From contig CAYUKK010000110.1 in assembly GCA_964445305.1 (NCBI GenBank), forward strand, positions 1 through 37,220: 37,220 nucleotides of DNA, read 5' to 3'. The notes beneath the pieces are model-generated. The model saw only the letters and a list, made by a program, of their open reading frames with translations. It was not told where the DNA came from and did not search any database. Position numbers and translations under genes: made by a program. The first letter of the stretch is position 1. The number at the start of each line of letters is the position of its first letter. Origin of the DNA: CAYUKK01 sp964445305. GTDB lineage: Bacteria > Acidobacteriota > Aminicenantia > Aminicenantales > UBA8522. This document shows, piece after piece, positions 22,797-30,918 of this stretch.

Positions 22797-22880
22797 AAAG
22801 CCCCGACAGTCATTAAATTTCTAAAAAGGCGACACGGGGAAAGAAAATACAATCAAGTCCCGAAGTCAGCGACTAAAATA

Positions 22881-23819
22881 ATGCCCATGCGCATTCGGGT
22901 GTGCTTTCTTCTTCTTACGCTCTTCATCGCCGAAGCTTGCACCACCCCCCCGACCTCTCCCGAGCCGGAAGAAGAGGGGGGCATCCTCCAAATCAACTCC
23001 TCACCTTCGGGCGCAGAGATATGGCTCAACGGCTCCAATACCGGCAAGGTGACCAATGCCGTGTTGACCAATGTCTCCCCCGGAACACACACCCTCAAGC
23101 TCATCAAGGAAGGCTATCAGGACTACGAGCAGAAAGTCACGGTCAGCCCCAGAACGACCGTTCAGGTTAATGCCGTTCTCTCCGGATACAAAATAACTAT
23201 CACCTCCCCGACGAGCAGTTCCCTCTGGGTCGCCCAGAAAAAAGGAACTATCCGATGGTCGACTAGCCCTGTCCTCGCCGAGGCGGGGGAGGCTGTTCGT
23301 CGGCAGGGCCTGACCAACGTCCAGCTCGACCTTTACGAGGACAGTGGCTGGAAAATGGGAATCATCTCCTCAACGCCCAACAGTGGCCAGTACGAATGGA
23401 CAATTCCCAAGGAGGTTGGCGGCGGACGGGAATATCGGGTCCGGGTGTCTATTCCCGGCCAGTCCAATCATGCCGATAGCGAAGCTTTCTCTATCTGCTA
23501 TAACGTCGAGGGGACTTATCAGGGAACAATCACCATCACCCAGGGGTCAAACTCCCAGACTCTTCCCGTCACTTACGTCCAGTCCCAGGATGGAAAAAAT
23601 GTCACCGGCACATGGACGGCCACCCCCTATTCGGGAACAGTCACAGGAACAATCAGCCAGTCCAGGATTTCTGTCCTCGTCACTCTGCAAAGCACCCCGC
23701 CTTCGCAGTTCGCCGGGACCATGGATATCGAAAACAGTGGCGACCGGCTCAGGCTTGTTTTCAGCGGTTACACTTCAGTCGGCTTCCTGACGGCAGAGTT
23801 CGTCGTCACCCGCATCTGA
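22881..23819 (+). CDS. PEGA-domain lipoprotein
   Basis: A 312-residue probable lipoprotein: short basic start, hydrophobic segment VCFLLLTLFIAEAC with the lipidation cysteine at 20 (the lipobox is weak, with Ala and Glu before it), then a Pro/Glu-rich linker. Residues 34-105 form a PEGA domain (GILQINSSPSGAEIWLNG, TGKVTNAVLTNVSPGTHTLK, EGYQDYEQKVTV). The middle (110-205) resembles the Ser-Thr-rich membrane-anchored-type sandwich (ITSPTSSSLW, GTIRWST, SGQYEWTIP), and the end is a beta-rich domain starting VEGTYQGTITI. No good ribosome site is seen, and a second ATG lies two codons in. Its last 45 bases overlap the end of the convergent glycosyltransferase gene. Confidence 0.85.
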   Translation: MPMRIRVCFLLLTLFIAEACTTPPTSPEPEEEGGILQINSSPSGAEIWLNGSNTGKVTNAVLTNVSPGTHTLKLIKEGYQDYEQKVTVSPRTTVQVNAVLSGYKITITSPTSSSLWVAQKKGTIRWSTSPVLAEAGEAVRRQGLTNVQLDLYEDSGWKMGIISSTPNSGQYEWTIPKEVGGGREYRVRVSIPGQSNHADSEAFSICYNVEGTYQGTITITQGSNSQTLPVTYVQSQDGKNVTGTWTATPYSGTVTGTISQSRISVLVTLQSTPPSQFAGTMDIENSGDRLRLVFSGYTSVGFLTAEFVVTRI

Positions 23820-25958
23820 AACCGAGGCTGGACTCTTTTCTCTTCTCCGAATGAGGACTTTATCGACGTAAAGGACGGCATTTCCCCGGCTCAAAACCCT
23901 AAGCCCAATCTCCGTGGTTTCTTTTAAAGCCATAAGGGGAAGTCGGAAGCTTGAATAACCCGCTGAGCCAGAAAAATCCGGCCCGGAGAGCTTCCTTGAG
24001 GCGAGAATTCTTCCCGTCTCCGCTTCGTAAATTTCGACTCTCGCCAGTGTCTCGGCCGGCGGATGGCCCATCGTTTTTAAGAAGAAAAAGATTTCGTATT
24101 CGCCGGGCTGTTTGCGGATCTGACCGAGTTCAATCCGGTTGTTAGGGGTTCTTTCCATCACTCGGGCATATTTTCCTGACGCGTCGGGGTCATAACGGGG
24201 AATCCCGGTCCCCCAGTAAAAGAGTTCCCCCTCATAGGTGGACGCGCCGTCTTCCTCTTCAACTGCCTGCGCCGGGTTTAGCTCCCATAATTCAAAGTGG
24301 GTCTTCCAGAGAGGATAGCGGACGATGACGCGAGCCTTTTTCATCGCCTCCGGGTAATACTCCCAATAAAATCTTCCCTCCTTGAAATACGGAATGAGGA
24401 ATAAGTGCGTAACATGGTATTGGCTGAGGAAATCCCTTCGCTCGTGGATGTAGTAATCGTAGCCATGGCCGATGTGCTCATTCTCCATGACCATCAGGGG
24501 TGCGCTCAGCCCACCGATGGACATTTTCTCAAAAGCCCGCCCCAGGTCTCGGGAGATGTCCCTGACGTCGTAACGAGGAGAAAGGGCCCAGGCAAGATAG
24601 GGTTTCAAGTTGAGGAAAAGATAAACCACCACGATTCCACCGATAAGGACATATCTGACCACCGCTGGCAATGGAATCTGCGAGCGACGGGGCATGAATT
24701 TGAAAAAAATGGCTAACAGAACGGTAACGGCAAGGCTGAAGAGAAGAAAGCGGATAGTCTCGGCCTGCATGGCGGGATACGAAGGCAACCGCCTGCGCCA
24801 GAGGAAGATGTCCGTCGACGTATAGAACACCCAGCCAAAGAAAAAAACATAAAAGGGCAGTGGTAGTTTATCGGGCTTGTGGATTCGTTCTGTTCGTCCC
24901 AGTTGGTGGAGGGCAAGTGTGGTCAAACAGATGCTGGGAAACAGAAGTGGGAGGTCATGCCGGAGGGGCCGATAGTAAACGCAAGACAAGTAAGCATAAT
25001 TCGAAACAATCCAGAGGCCGGATAGCCATCCGAGAAGAGGAACCCGGCTCGGCTGCCTGAAGATGGCATAAGCGAGGAAAAGGAGGAAAACAGCGGTCAC
25101 CGTCGTGATCACGGGCTCCTCGAACCAATGGTAGAGCGGCCTATCCCAGAAATTGCGGACAACCCAATAGAATCGGCCTGGCGTGAGGCGGCGGATGTTG
25201 TCAGCGCTAATGTCACGGAAGAGTTTCAGGTTGGGAAGGTAAAGGAGAAAAATCCAGGGGATCAAAGCCACCCCAACGCCCAAGCTGAAGAGGCCGGCTC
25301 GCTCCAAGGTTTTCTTCAACCCATGGCCCGTTTGAAAGAAGGTGTGGAGCAGAAACCCCAGAACAACAGCTGGCAAAATCAAGAGGAAGGTCGCTTTTGC
25401 CGTGAAGGTAATAAAACACGATATTCCCGCCAGAAAATAATAAACAGCTTTCTTCCTTTCCGCCACCATCAGCAGGTAAAAAGTCAAACAGGTGAAGAAG
25501 AGCATGGGCATGATCCGGTTAGCCACACGGCTAAACATGGTGAATTCGTAACTTGTGCCGAGGATAAGGACACCCACGACAGCAAAGCGTATCCCGACGG
25601 TCCGCTGGAGGAGGAGGTAAAAAAGGATGAGGAGGAGTGAGCTGAAAAGAGCGGGCACGACGTTCATTTGGGCAATACCGACGCCGAAGAGCCGGAAAAC
25701 GAGGTAAGTAACGTAGTGAGGGATGGGTGTAATGTAGATGTAGTTGAGCGCCCAATCGTCAATTTTCCACTGGCCGGTGAGAATCTTCAGCCGCGCGTTG
25801 AAAGCGTAGTTTCCCGGGTCGCAGATGTAACCAGGGCTCAAGGGGTCAAGGTCTTTGGGCGCATCCGCGGCCAAATGGATGAAGCGCATGAGGAAAAGGA
25901 TAGAGAAAAGAAGAAAAAGAAGGACAAAGCGGGAGGTTCTTTTTGGCTGGCTGGCCAT
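23775..25958 (-). CDS. GT39/ArnT-like membrane glycosyltransferase with C-terminal beta domain
   Basis: A 727-residue polytopic membrane protein of the GT-C superfamily (dolichyl-phosphate mannosyltransferase/ArnT type), which moves sugars from a lipid carrier on the outer face of the inner membrane. The first loop has YICDPGNYAFNARLKI with the acidic residue expected there; about 11-12 hydrophobic segments follow to residue 460. Beyond it is an external part, ending in a beta-sandwich-like domain (about 590-710: GEYEIFFFLKTMG, VEIYEAETGRILASRKL, GLRVLSRGNAVLYVD) that may bind carbohydrate. AGGAAAA precedes the ATG. Its last 15 codons are antisense to the end of the PEGA lipoprotein gene. Acceptor and sugar are unknown. 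Confidence 0.85.
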   Translation of the reverse strand: MASQPKRTSRFVLLFLLFSILFLMRFIHLAADAPKDLDPLSPGYICDPGNYAFNARLKILTGQWKIDDWALNYIYITPIPHYVTYLVFRLFGVGIAQMNVVPALFSSLLLILFYLLLQRTVGIRFAVVGVLILGTSYEFTMFSRVANRIMPMLFFTCLTFYLLMVAERKKAVYYFLAGISCFITFTAKATFLLILPAVVLGFLLHTFFQTGHGLKKTLERAGLFSLGVGVALIPWIFLLYLPNLKLFRDISADNIRRLTPGRFYWVVRNFWDRPLYHWFEEPVITTVTAVFLLFLAYAIFRQPSRVPLLGWLSGLWIVSNYAYLSCVYYRPLRHDLPLLFPSICLTTLALHQLGRTERIHKPDKLPLPFYVFFFGWVFYTSTDIFLWRRRLPSYPAMQAETIRFLLFSLAVTVLLAIFFKFMPRRSQIPLPAVVRYVLIGGIVVVYLFLNLKPYLAWALSPRYDVRDISRDLGRAFEKMSIGGLSAPLMVMENEHIGHGYDYYIHERRDFLSQYHVTHLFLIPYFKEGRFYWEYYPEAMKKARVIVRYPLWKTHFELWELNPAQAVEEEDGASTYEGELFYWGTGIPRYDPDASGKYARVMERTPNNRIELGQIRKQPGEYEIFFFLKTMGHPPAETLARVEIYEAETGRILASRKLSGPDFSGSAGYSSFRLPLMALKETTEIGLRVLSRGNAVLYVDKVLIRRREKSPASVSDAGDDELCRQEAD

Positions 25959-26083
25959 TTTTCCTATCTATTAGCATACACCCCCGAATGAGTCAACGAC
26001 AGACTGGCTCCGTAACGGATCCAAAAGGGCAAGGCAGAAAATTCAACAAATAGGCAACCGACCTCCACCTTTGACCATCTTGC

Positions 26084-27664
26084 TTAAAGCGAAAGCATGC
26101 GTTTCTGGGCTTTCTTCTCCCTATAGGTTCGGGGGACATAAACGGAAATCCCCGTCACGGGGTCAACACCAGTGTAATACATGCAGGTCGAGCGCGTCAT
26201 CGGCGTCGGCGTAAAAACTTGAACGCCTTCAACGGGCTTCTCCCCTTCTCTCCGGAGCTTGCTCAGGTAGACAGCCAGCTCGCGGGCCTCTTTTTCCGTT
26301 GTTCCCGGATGGGCAACCATGAAATAAAACTTGAGATGCTGGCGCTTGCCTTGATTGATGCTCTTGAAGAGGCGGCGGAAGTCTTCGAGGCGCTGTCGGC
26401 CTTTGTTCATGAGCCGGAGGACCTGGGGAGAAACATGCTCCGGAGCAATCTTGAGCCACCCAGAGACATGGTGCTCGCAAAGCTCTCGAATATACTCGGG
26501 ACTTTCCATGGCCAGGTCGTAGCGGATGCCGCTGCGGACAAAGACTTTTCTTACTCCCGGAACTCGTCTCGCTTCTTTCATCAGGCGGAGGAGGCGCTCA
26601 TGGCTCCGGTCGAGCTTTGGGCAAAGCAAACATTGCCCTTCCGGACAGGGTTGAGGACAATCCATCCCGTACATGTTAGCCGTTGGGCCACCCAAGTCAT
26701 CGACGTAGCCCTTGAATTCGGGGTGCTCAACGAGACTTCGGACTTCCGTGAGGATGGATTCTTCACTCCGCGAGATGACCCGATCCCCCTGATGAAGGGC
26801 CAAAGCGCAAAAGGAGCAATTTCCGATGCACCCCCGGTGGGTGACCACCGAAAAGCGCGCCATCGCCAATTCGGGAAAACTCTCCGGGATGTGACGGGTG
26901 AAAGGCAACCCGTAGACCCAATCGAGGAATTCCGGCGTATACTCGGGCATGGGAAATTGAAGGACAAAGCGACCAGCATGGGCCTGGGCTAGATAGCGAC
27001 GGTTAGAAAAGAGACGTTGGGCTCGGCAAAATTTTTCTTTGTCCTGGCTCACCTCCTCGAAGGAAGGAAGGGATACGAAACCCGGCGGCAATTCCCTTCG
27101 AACGACGCATGTCCCGGGTATATTGGTCAGGTCTTTCCCGCCCTCCAGGCGGCGGGCTATCTCGATCACCTGGAGCTCGCCCGGTCCATAAACGAGGATA
27201 TCGGCCCGTGAATCGAGGAGGAGGCTCCGACGAACCGTGTCCTCCCAGTAATCATAATGGGCGAAGCGCCGGAGCGAGGCCTCGATTCCACCCAAGACGA
27301 TGACTGCACCGGGGAAAAAATGCCGGACCTTGTTGGCGTAGACAAGCAGGGCTCGATCGGGAATTCCCGAAAGATGGCGCCGATGAGGGTCTCGAGCCCG
27401 TTCTCTTCTTAACGGCGTATAATTAACGAGCATGCTATCCATGGCTCCTGAGGTGAGACCAAAAAAAAGACGCGGCCGGCCCAGCTTGAGAAAATCTTCG
27501 TCCTTCTTCCAGTTCGGCCGGTCGATAATTCCGACCCTGTATCCCCTCGCCTCGAGCACCCGAGCAATCACTCCAGAGGGAGAAAGAGGATGGTCAGCAT
27601 AAGGTTCCCCGCTGACGAGAATGACATCAAAATTTTTTCCTTCTCTCGCAATCATCCTTCCCAT
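26084..27664 (-). CDS. YgiQ-type radical SAM protein
   Basis: A 526-residue radical SAM protein with an N-terminal B12-binding-like Rossmann part, of the YgiQ group (function unknown). Marks: VILVSGEPYADHPLSPSG near the start, VIVLGGIEASLRRFAHYDYW (121-140), DILVYGPGE, the radical SAM cluster THRGCIGNCSFCAL with Cys279, 283 and 286, and a second cysteine set CPQPCPEGQCLLCPK (336-349) that could hold another cluster. The end, PVTGISVYVPRTYREKKAQKRMLS, is the family's usual finish. Many YgiQ proteins have 600-750 residues; this is a shorter form without the variable tail. The frame opens at 27664, but an ATG at 27655 directly after GGGAAGG is also possible; TATAAT overlaps this area and may be the promoter. 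Confidence 0.9.
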   Translation of the reverse strand: MGRMIAREGKNFDVILVSGEPYADHPLSPSGVIARVLEARGYRVGIIDRPNWKKDEDFLKLGRPRLFFGLTSGAMDSMLVNYTPLRRERARDPHRRHLSGIPDRALLVYANKVRHFFPGAVIVLGGIEASLRRFAHYDYWEDTVRRSLLLDSRADILVYGPGELQVIEIARRLEGGKDLTNIPGTCVVRRELPPGFVSLPSFEEVSQDKEKFCRAQRLFSNRRYLAQAHAGRFVLQFPMPEYTPEFLDWVYGLPFTRHIPESFPELAMARFSVVTHRGCIGNCSFCALALHQGDRVISRSEESILTEVRSLVEHPEFKGYVDDLGGPTANMYGMDCPQPCPEGQCLLCPKLDRSHERLLRLMKEARRVPGVRKVFVRSGIRYDLAMESPEYIRELCEHHVSGWLKIAPEHVSPQVLRLMNKGRQRLEDFRRLFKSINQGKRQHLKFYFMVAHPGTTEKEARELAVYLSKLRREGEKPVEGVQVFTPTPMTRSTCMYYTGVDPVTGISVYVPRTYREKKAQKRMLSL

Positions 27665-27962
27665 TATACTTCAAACATTCGCCGCTTGCTTCGAGCTAAG
27701 ATAAGGTGCCTTGGCCTTTTCTTTCGAAATCAAGCCGGGCCTGAAGGCCGAACCCCCCTTCCCCGGGCTTCTCAACAAAGCCTCAGGCTTGAGAGTAAAT
27801 CAAGCTGTCGGTTCGTCCCAAAATTTCCGATGGAGAATTATCATCAAACGAAAATGCTTGATCTTCTACAAATTATCACGATAGCGAGTGCACCCGAGGG
27901 GTGGCGTGGTTCGGGGGCCGACCTTACCCGAGACGCTGACCATTTTCCCCCTCCGGCCTGCT

Positions 27963-28057
27963 CGAAAGACGCCCTCCTTTTCTCAGGCCCCCTTTGATTG
28001 CTCAAAGGGGGTAGGGGGATTTAATGGCTAAGAAAGAATTCCTGGGCGCGTCTTTCG
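27963..28057. repeat. Nested inverted repeats
   Basis: The outer arms CGAAAGACGC (27963-27972) and GCGTCTTTCG (28048-28057) are perfect reverse complements and extend by CCC/GGG after a one-base bulge. Inside, CCCCCTTTGA (27988-27997) and TCAAAGGGGG (28002-28011) form a second perfect 10-bp stem with a 4-base loop. The size and symmetry would suit a small palindromic mobile element or a structured RNA. Confidence 0.7.
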
Positions 28058-28169
28058 CTTAAAGGGGTAGGGGTGGTTAATATACAAAAAACAAAGCTCT
28101 CGATAGCGTCTCGGAACGTCCACCCGAGCGTTTGATGCCAGGGGGGTACAGGCGAGGGGTTTGGGTGAG

Positions 28170-28273
28170 GAAGCCCGTCGAAGCCTGAGCGGGCATGGTT
28201 TCTCGAGCGAAGCGAGAGAAGAGCGAAGGCTGAGTCGGAGCGAGTTTCCTCGCTGGGGAAACGAGCGGGCTTC
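28170..28273. repeat. Branched inverted-repeat unit
   Basis: The outer stem GAAGCCCG (28170-28177) with CGGGCTTC (28266-28273) encloses AGCCT/AGGCT (28182-28186, 28227-28231), TCTCG/CGAGA (28201-28205, 28213-28217) and GTTTCC/GGAAAC (28244-28249, 28257-28262). All four stems are perfect and mutually compatible, giving a multi-branched fold. Confidence 0.6.
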
Positions 28274-28443
28274 GCAATCCCAACCCCGAGCCCGGCCGGG
28301 GGTGAACCACGACAGGACCCATCGAGTGGTTCTATCGGCAATCCTGGGTTCGCCCAAGAACCGGGCTCAATCGTGGGACCGGCGATGCGACAACAAGAGA
28401 CAGCTCAAAGCTAATCTCCCCTTAAAAAAGCGGCGAGAAAGGG

Positions 28444-30855
28444 TCAATCGGCATGCCGAACCACAGGTTGAAAGAAAAGAAAACCAAGCCCGTAGACGAG
28501 CGCCGCGAGGTAAAAGACCATCTGGAATCCCAGCATCATACTGAGGAAGATACAGAAGAGCGAACCGAATACCGTCAGGAAGGAATTCGCCGCCCAGGCC
28601 CACGGAACGAGGTTCGGCTCATAGCGGCTAAGCAGCCGGATCCCGGAAGGAAAGGGCATGCCCATGACAAAAGCCAAAGGAGCCAAGACAAGCACAGCCA
28701 GTCCAGCCCGAACGGGTAAGCTGAAACCGAGCCAGTGCGGAACGGCCAGCGAAAGCGCCTGACTCACTCCGACGGAAAGCAAAACGAGGACCAGGGGAAG
28801 GGTGAGGAAGATTTTTTTCGGCTCCAGATTCAGCCATCCCGTGAAATAGCTCCCTAAACCAGAGAACAGGAGGATGGAAAAAAGGGTGATGGAGAAGGAA
28901 TAGGTCGGTCCGCCGAGGAAGACCATGAGCTTTTGGATGAGGGCGATCTCGATGAAGATGAACCCGAGCCCCAAGGCACCAAAATAACAGACGACGGCCA
29001 GCTTGCCTCGCTTGGCGGTGAGCGCCTCTTTCAGCTTGAGATGCGGGTAAAGGATGCCGAAGATAGCCAGAAGAAGTATCTGGATAAGGCTAAAAAGGAG
29101 CGTCCACAGACTCAGAGGCATGCTGGTGGCAATAAAGCCATACTTGCCGGTCTCCTTCCTGAAAAGATGTTTCCATTTGTAGTAATCGAAGAAGAAGGGG
29201 CGGTCATCGCTGGCTGGCCGGACATTGTAAACATAACGGTCAAAAAACTCTTCCCTATCGCGACCTGAGGAGCGGAGGACAGCATCGAACTCAGAATCCA
29301 TCACCACATAAGGGTCGTACATGAGCTCAAAACGATTTTCTCTGGCCCATGTCCGGAGCACCTCCATCTCTTCGGGCGAAAAAGGCGTTTTCTTGAGAAG
29401 CGTCTCTGCCCAGCTGGCGCCGTTAACAATGGCGATGTGGCGCGAAGGCTCAGGGATGCCCATTTCCTCCAAAGCCTGGACCATCATCGCCGCCAGCCGG
29501 AGCGTTTCCCGGGGAGGCCTGAAATACCAGCGAGAAAAAGAGAGAATTCCTCCATCATGGAGGTGGTTCCAGTATTCCTTGATCGCTTCGGTAGTGTACA
29601 GATAAGTTTCGGTGAGGGCGTAAGCGCCCGAGGCAAGGGCGGTAAAGGTGTCGACACCGCTCAACTGAATGAGGTCGTAACAATCCTTGGTCCGAGAAAG
29701 ATAATGACGGCCCTCAGCGACGATGATTTTGACATCAGGACGGTTAAAGATGCGGCCCGTGTAGCGGTCGTACCGCCGAGTGATGGCCTCAGTGATGAAG
29801 CGGTTAATATCAACACCCACCACCTCCGTGGCTCCGTGGGCGAGGGCAATCAAGCCATCGACCCCGCCGCCAATGCCAATGACGAGGACCTTTGGATTCC
29901 TCTGGAGGGCATAAGGTGCAGCCTGGAGATAGTTCCTCAGGAAGGGCATCTTGCTCAGGTTTCCGTCTGTTTTGAGAATCCCTGTCGGCGCCTGGCCGTC
30001 CTGGTAAATGAAAACATGCTCCCATTGGATATCGCGAACGCGGGAGCTCACTTCCCCGCCGAAAGCAGAGAGTTGCCGCCGAATCGGCCGGGTGATATCG
30101 ATCCGACCGACTACACTCCACCGACTCAAAACCAAATCGCTATCCGTTTTCCACGGGTTAACTCCATAGAAGAGGGGCTTGGAAGGGGGGACATGGACTA
30201 GATAGGGGTCAAAATAGAGTCCAGCCGCCAGACAGAGCCCCAAGAAGGTCACCTGGAGCCAGTTCTTAACGTTGCCAAAACCTTTTTCCAAAGAATCCAT
30301 GACCAGACCGGCACAGGCTCCCAGGAGGCCTACCCCGATGACAAGATTGGTGACCCCCAGTGTCGGGATAGCCCAGACACTGACCAGGCTGCCCGTGCTG
30401 GCGCCGAGGAGGTCGGAAAAATAGACGCGGCTGATATCCGTCTGGAAAAGAAAGATGATTCCACCAAGGGCCAACCCAGCAAAAAAGAAGGGAATGGTAA
30501 GCAGAACATAATAGCTGAACAAGCTCAAGAGCTGAGTCCAGTCCCGGGTGATGGCCAGGGGCTCAAAATGGATGCGGGTGATAAGGAGGACGGAGAGAAT
30601 CGTGGCGAACCCGAACCGGAAAGCGTGGCGAGAGACAAATCCCAAAGTCACCGCCCCTGAGCCCGACCTGTTCCGCAGCGTTAGCGAGGCGCCAGCCATG
30701 CCGAACCCCAGCAGAGCCATGCTGACGATCATCGGCGTGAAGTGATGCCAGGTCAGCACCGAGAAAATCCGGGTGAGTCCGATCTCAAAGAGGAGAGTAG
30801 AGAAGGTCAGGAGGAATGTGCTGATATAAATCCTCGCCTCCGGCCGGACGGACAT
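28444..30855 (-). CDS. Membrane protein fused to a spermidine-synthase-like methyltransferase-fold domain
   Basis: An 803-residue protein with three parts: six or seven membrane segments at the N-terminus (from FLLTFSTLLFEIGLTRIFSV), a soluble Rossmann domain at about 225-540, and six or seven more membrane segments at the end. The soluble part has the nucleotide-binding turn VLVIGIGGGVDGL and VVGVDINRFI typical of spermidine synthase-like enzymes, with YDLIQLSGVDTFTALASGAYALTETYLYTTEA matching their catalytic-loop region in layout (Asp present in GVD). Such fused transporter/polyamine-synthase-like proteins are widespread but mostly uncharacterised. I start at the ATG at 30855, with AGGAGG four bases upstream; the frame's first GTG (30870) lies before this site. 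An MFS transporter gene precedes it on the same strand, so both may act on the same small cationic product. Confidence 0.88.
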   Translation of the reverse strand: MSVRPEARIYISTFLLTFSTLLFEIGLTRIFSVLTWHHFTPMIVSMALLGFGMAGASLTLRNRSGSGAVTLGFVSRHAFRFGFATILSVLLITRIHFEPLAITRDWTQLLSLFSYYVLLTIPFFFAGLALGGIIFLFQTDISRVYFSDLLGASTGSLVSVWAIPTLGVTNLVIGVGLLGACAGLVMDSLEKGFGNVKNWLQVTFLGLCLAAGLYFDPYLVHVPPSKPLFYGVNPWKTDSDLVLSRWSVVGRIDITRPIRRQLSAFGGEVSSRVRDIQWEHVFIYQDGQAPTGILKTDGNLSKMPFLRNYLQAAPYALQRNPKVLVIGIGGGVDGLIALAHGATEVVGVDINRFITEAITRRYDRYTGRIFNRPDVKIIVAEGRHYLSRTKDCYDLIQLSGVDTFTALASGAYALTETYLYTTEAIKEYWNHLHDGGILSFSRWYFRPPRETLRLAAMMVQALEEMGIPEPSRHIAIVNGASWAETLLKKTPFSPEEMEVLRTWARENRFELMYDPYVVMDSEFDAVLRSSGRDREEFFDRYVYNVRPASDDRPFFFDYYKWKHLFRKETGKYGFIATSMPLSLWTLLFSLIQILLLAIFGILYPHLKLKEALTAKRGKLAVVCYFGALGLGFIFIEIALIQKLMVFLGGPTYSFSITLFSILLFSGLGSYFTGWLNLEPKKIFLTLPLVLVLLSVGVSQALSLAVPHWLGFSLPVRAGLAVLVLAPLAFVMGMPFPSGIRLLSRYEPNLVPWAWAANSFLTVFGSLFCIFLSMMLGFQMVFYLAALVYGLGFLFFQPVVRHAD

Positions 30856-30918
30856 CGGGCCTCCTCGCACAATGAAGCCAATTTTGAACGGGTAATATAC
30901 GAAGAGAGAGACCCTGTG

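Larger units (their letters stand above)
27665..28443. other. Long intergenic stretch with dense inverted repeats, no gene
   Basis: About 780 bases between two minus-strand genes. Frames on both strands overlap one another, lack ribosome sites and show no recognisable protein. It holds nested inverted repeats at 27963-28057, a G-rich direct repeat (28003-28024 and 28060-28082), a branched inverted-repeat unit at 28170-28273 and a small hairpin (GGTTC 28347-28351 with GAACC 28358-28362). The left end probably contains the promoter of the YgiQ-type gene. Confidence 0.7.

Noticed and set aside
28021..28357. Three overlapping minus-strand frames of about 80-109 codons in the intergenic stretch
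   Set aside because: They overlap each other in different frames, cross strong inverted repeats, and have no ribosome site or familiar protein.
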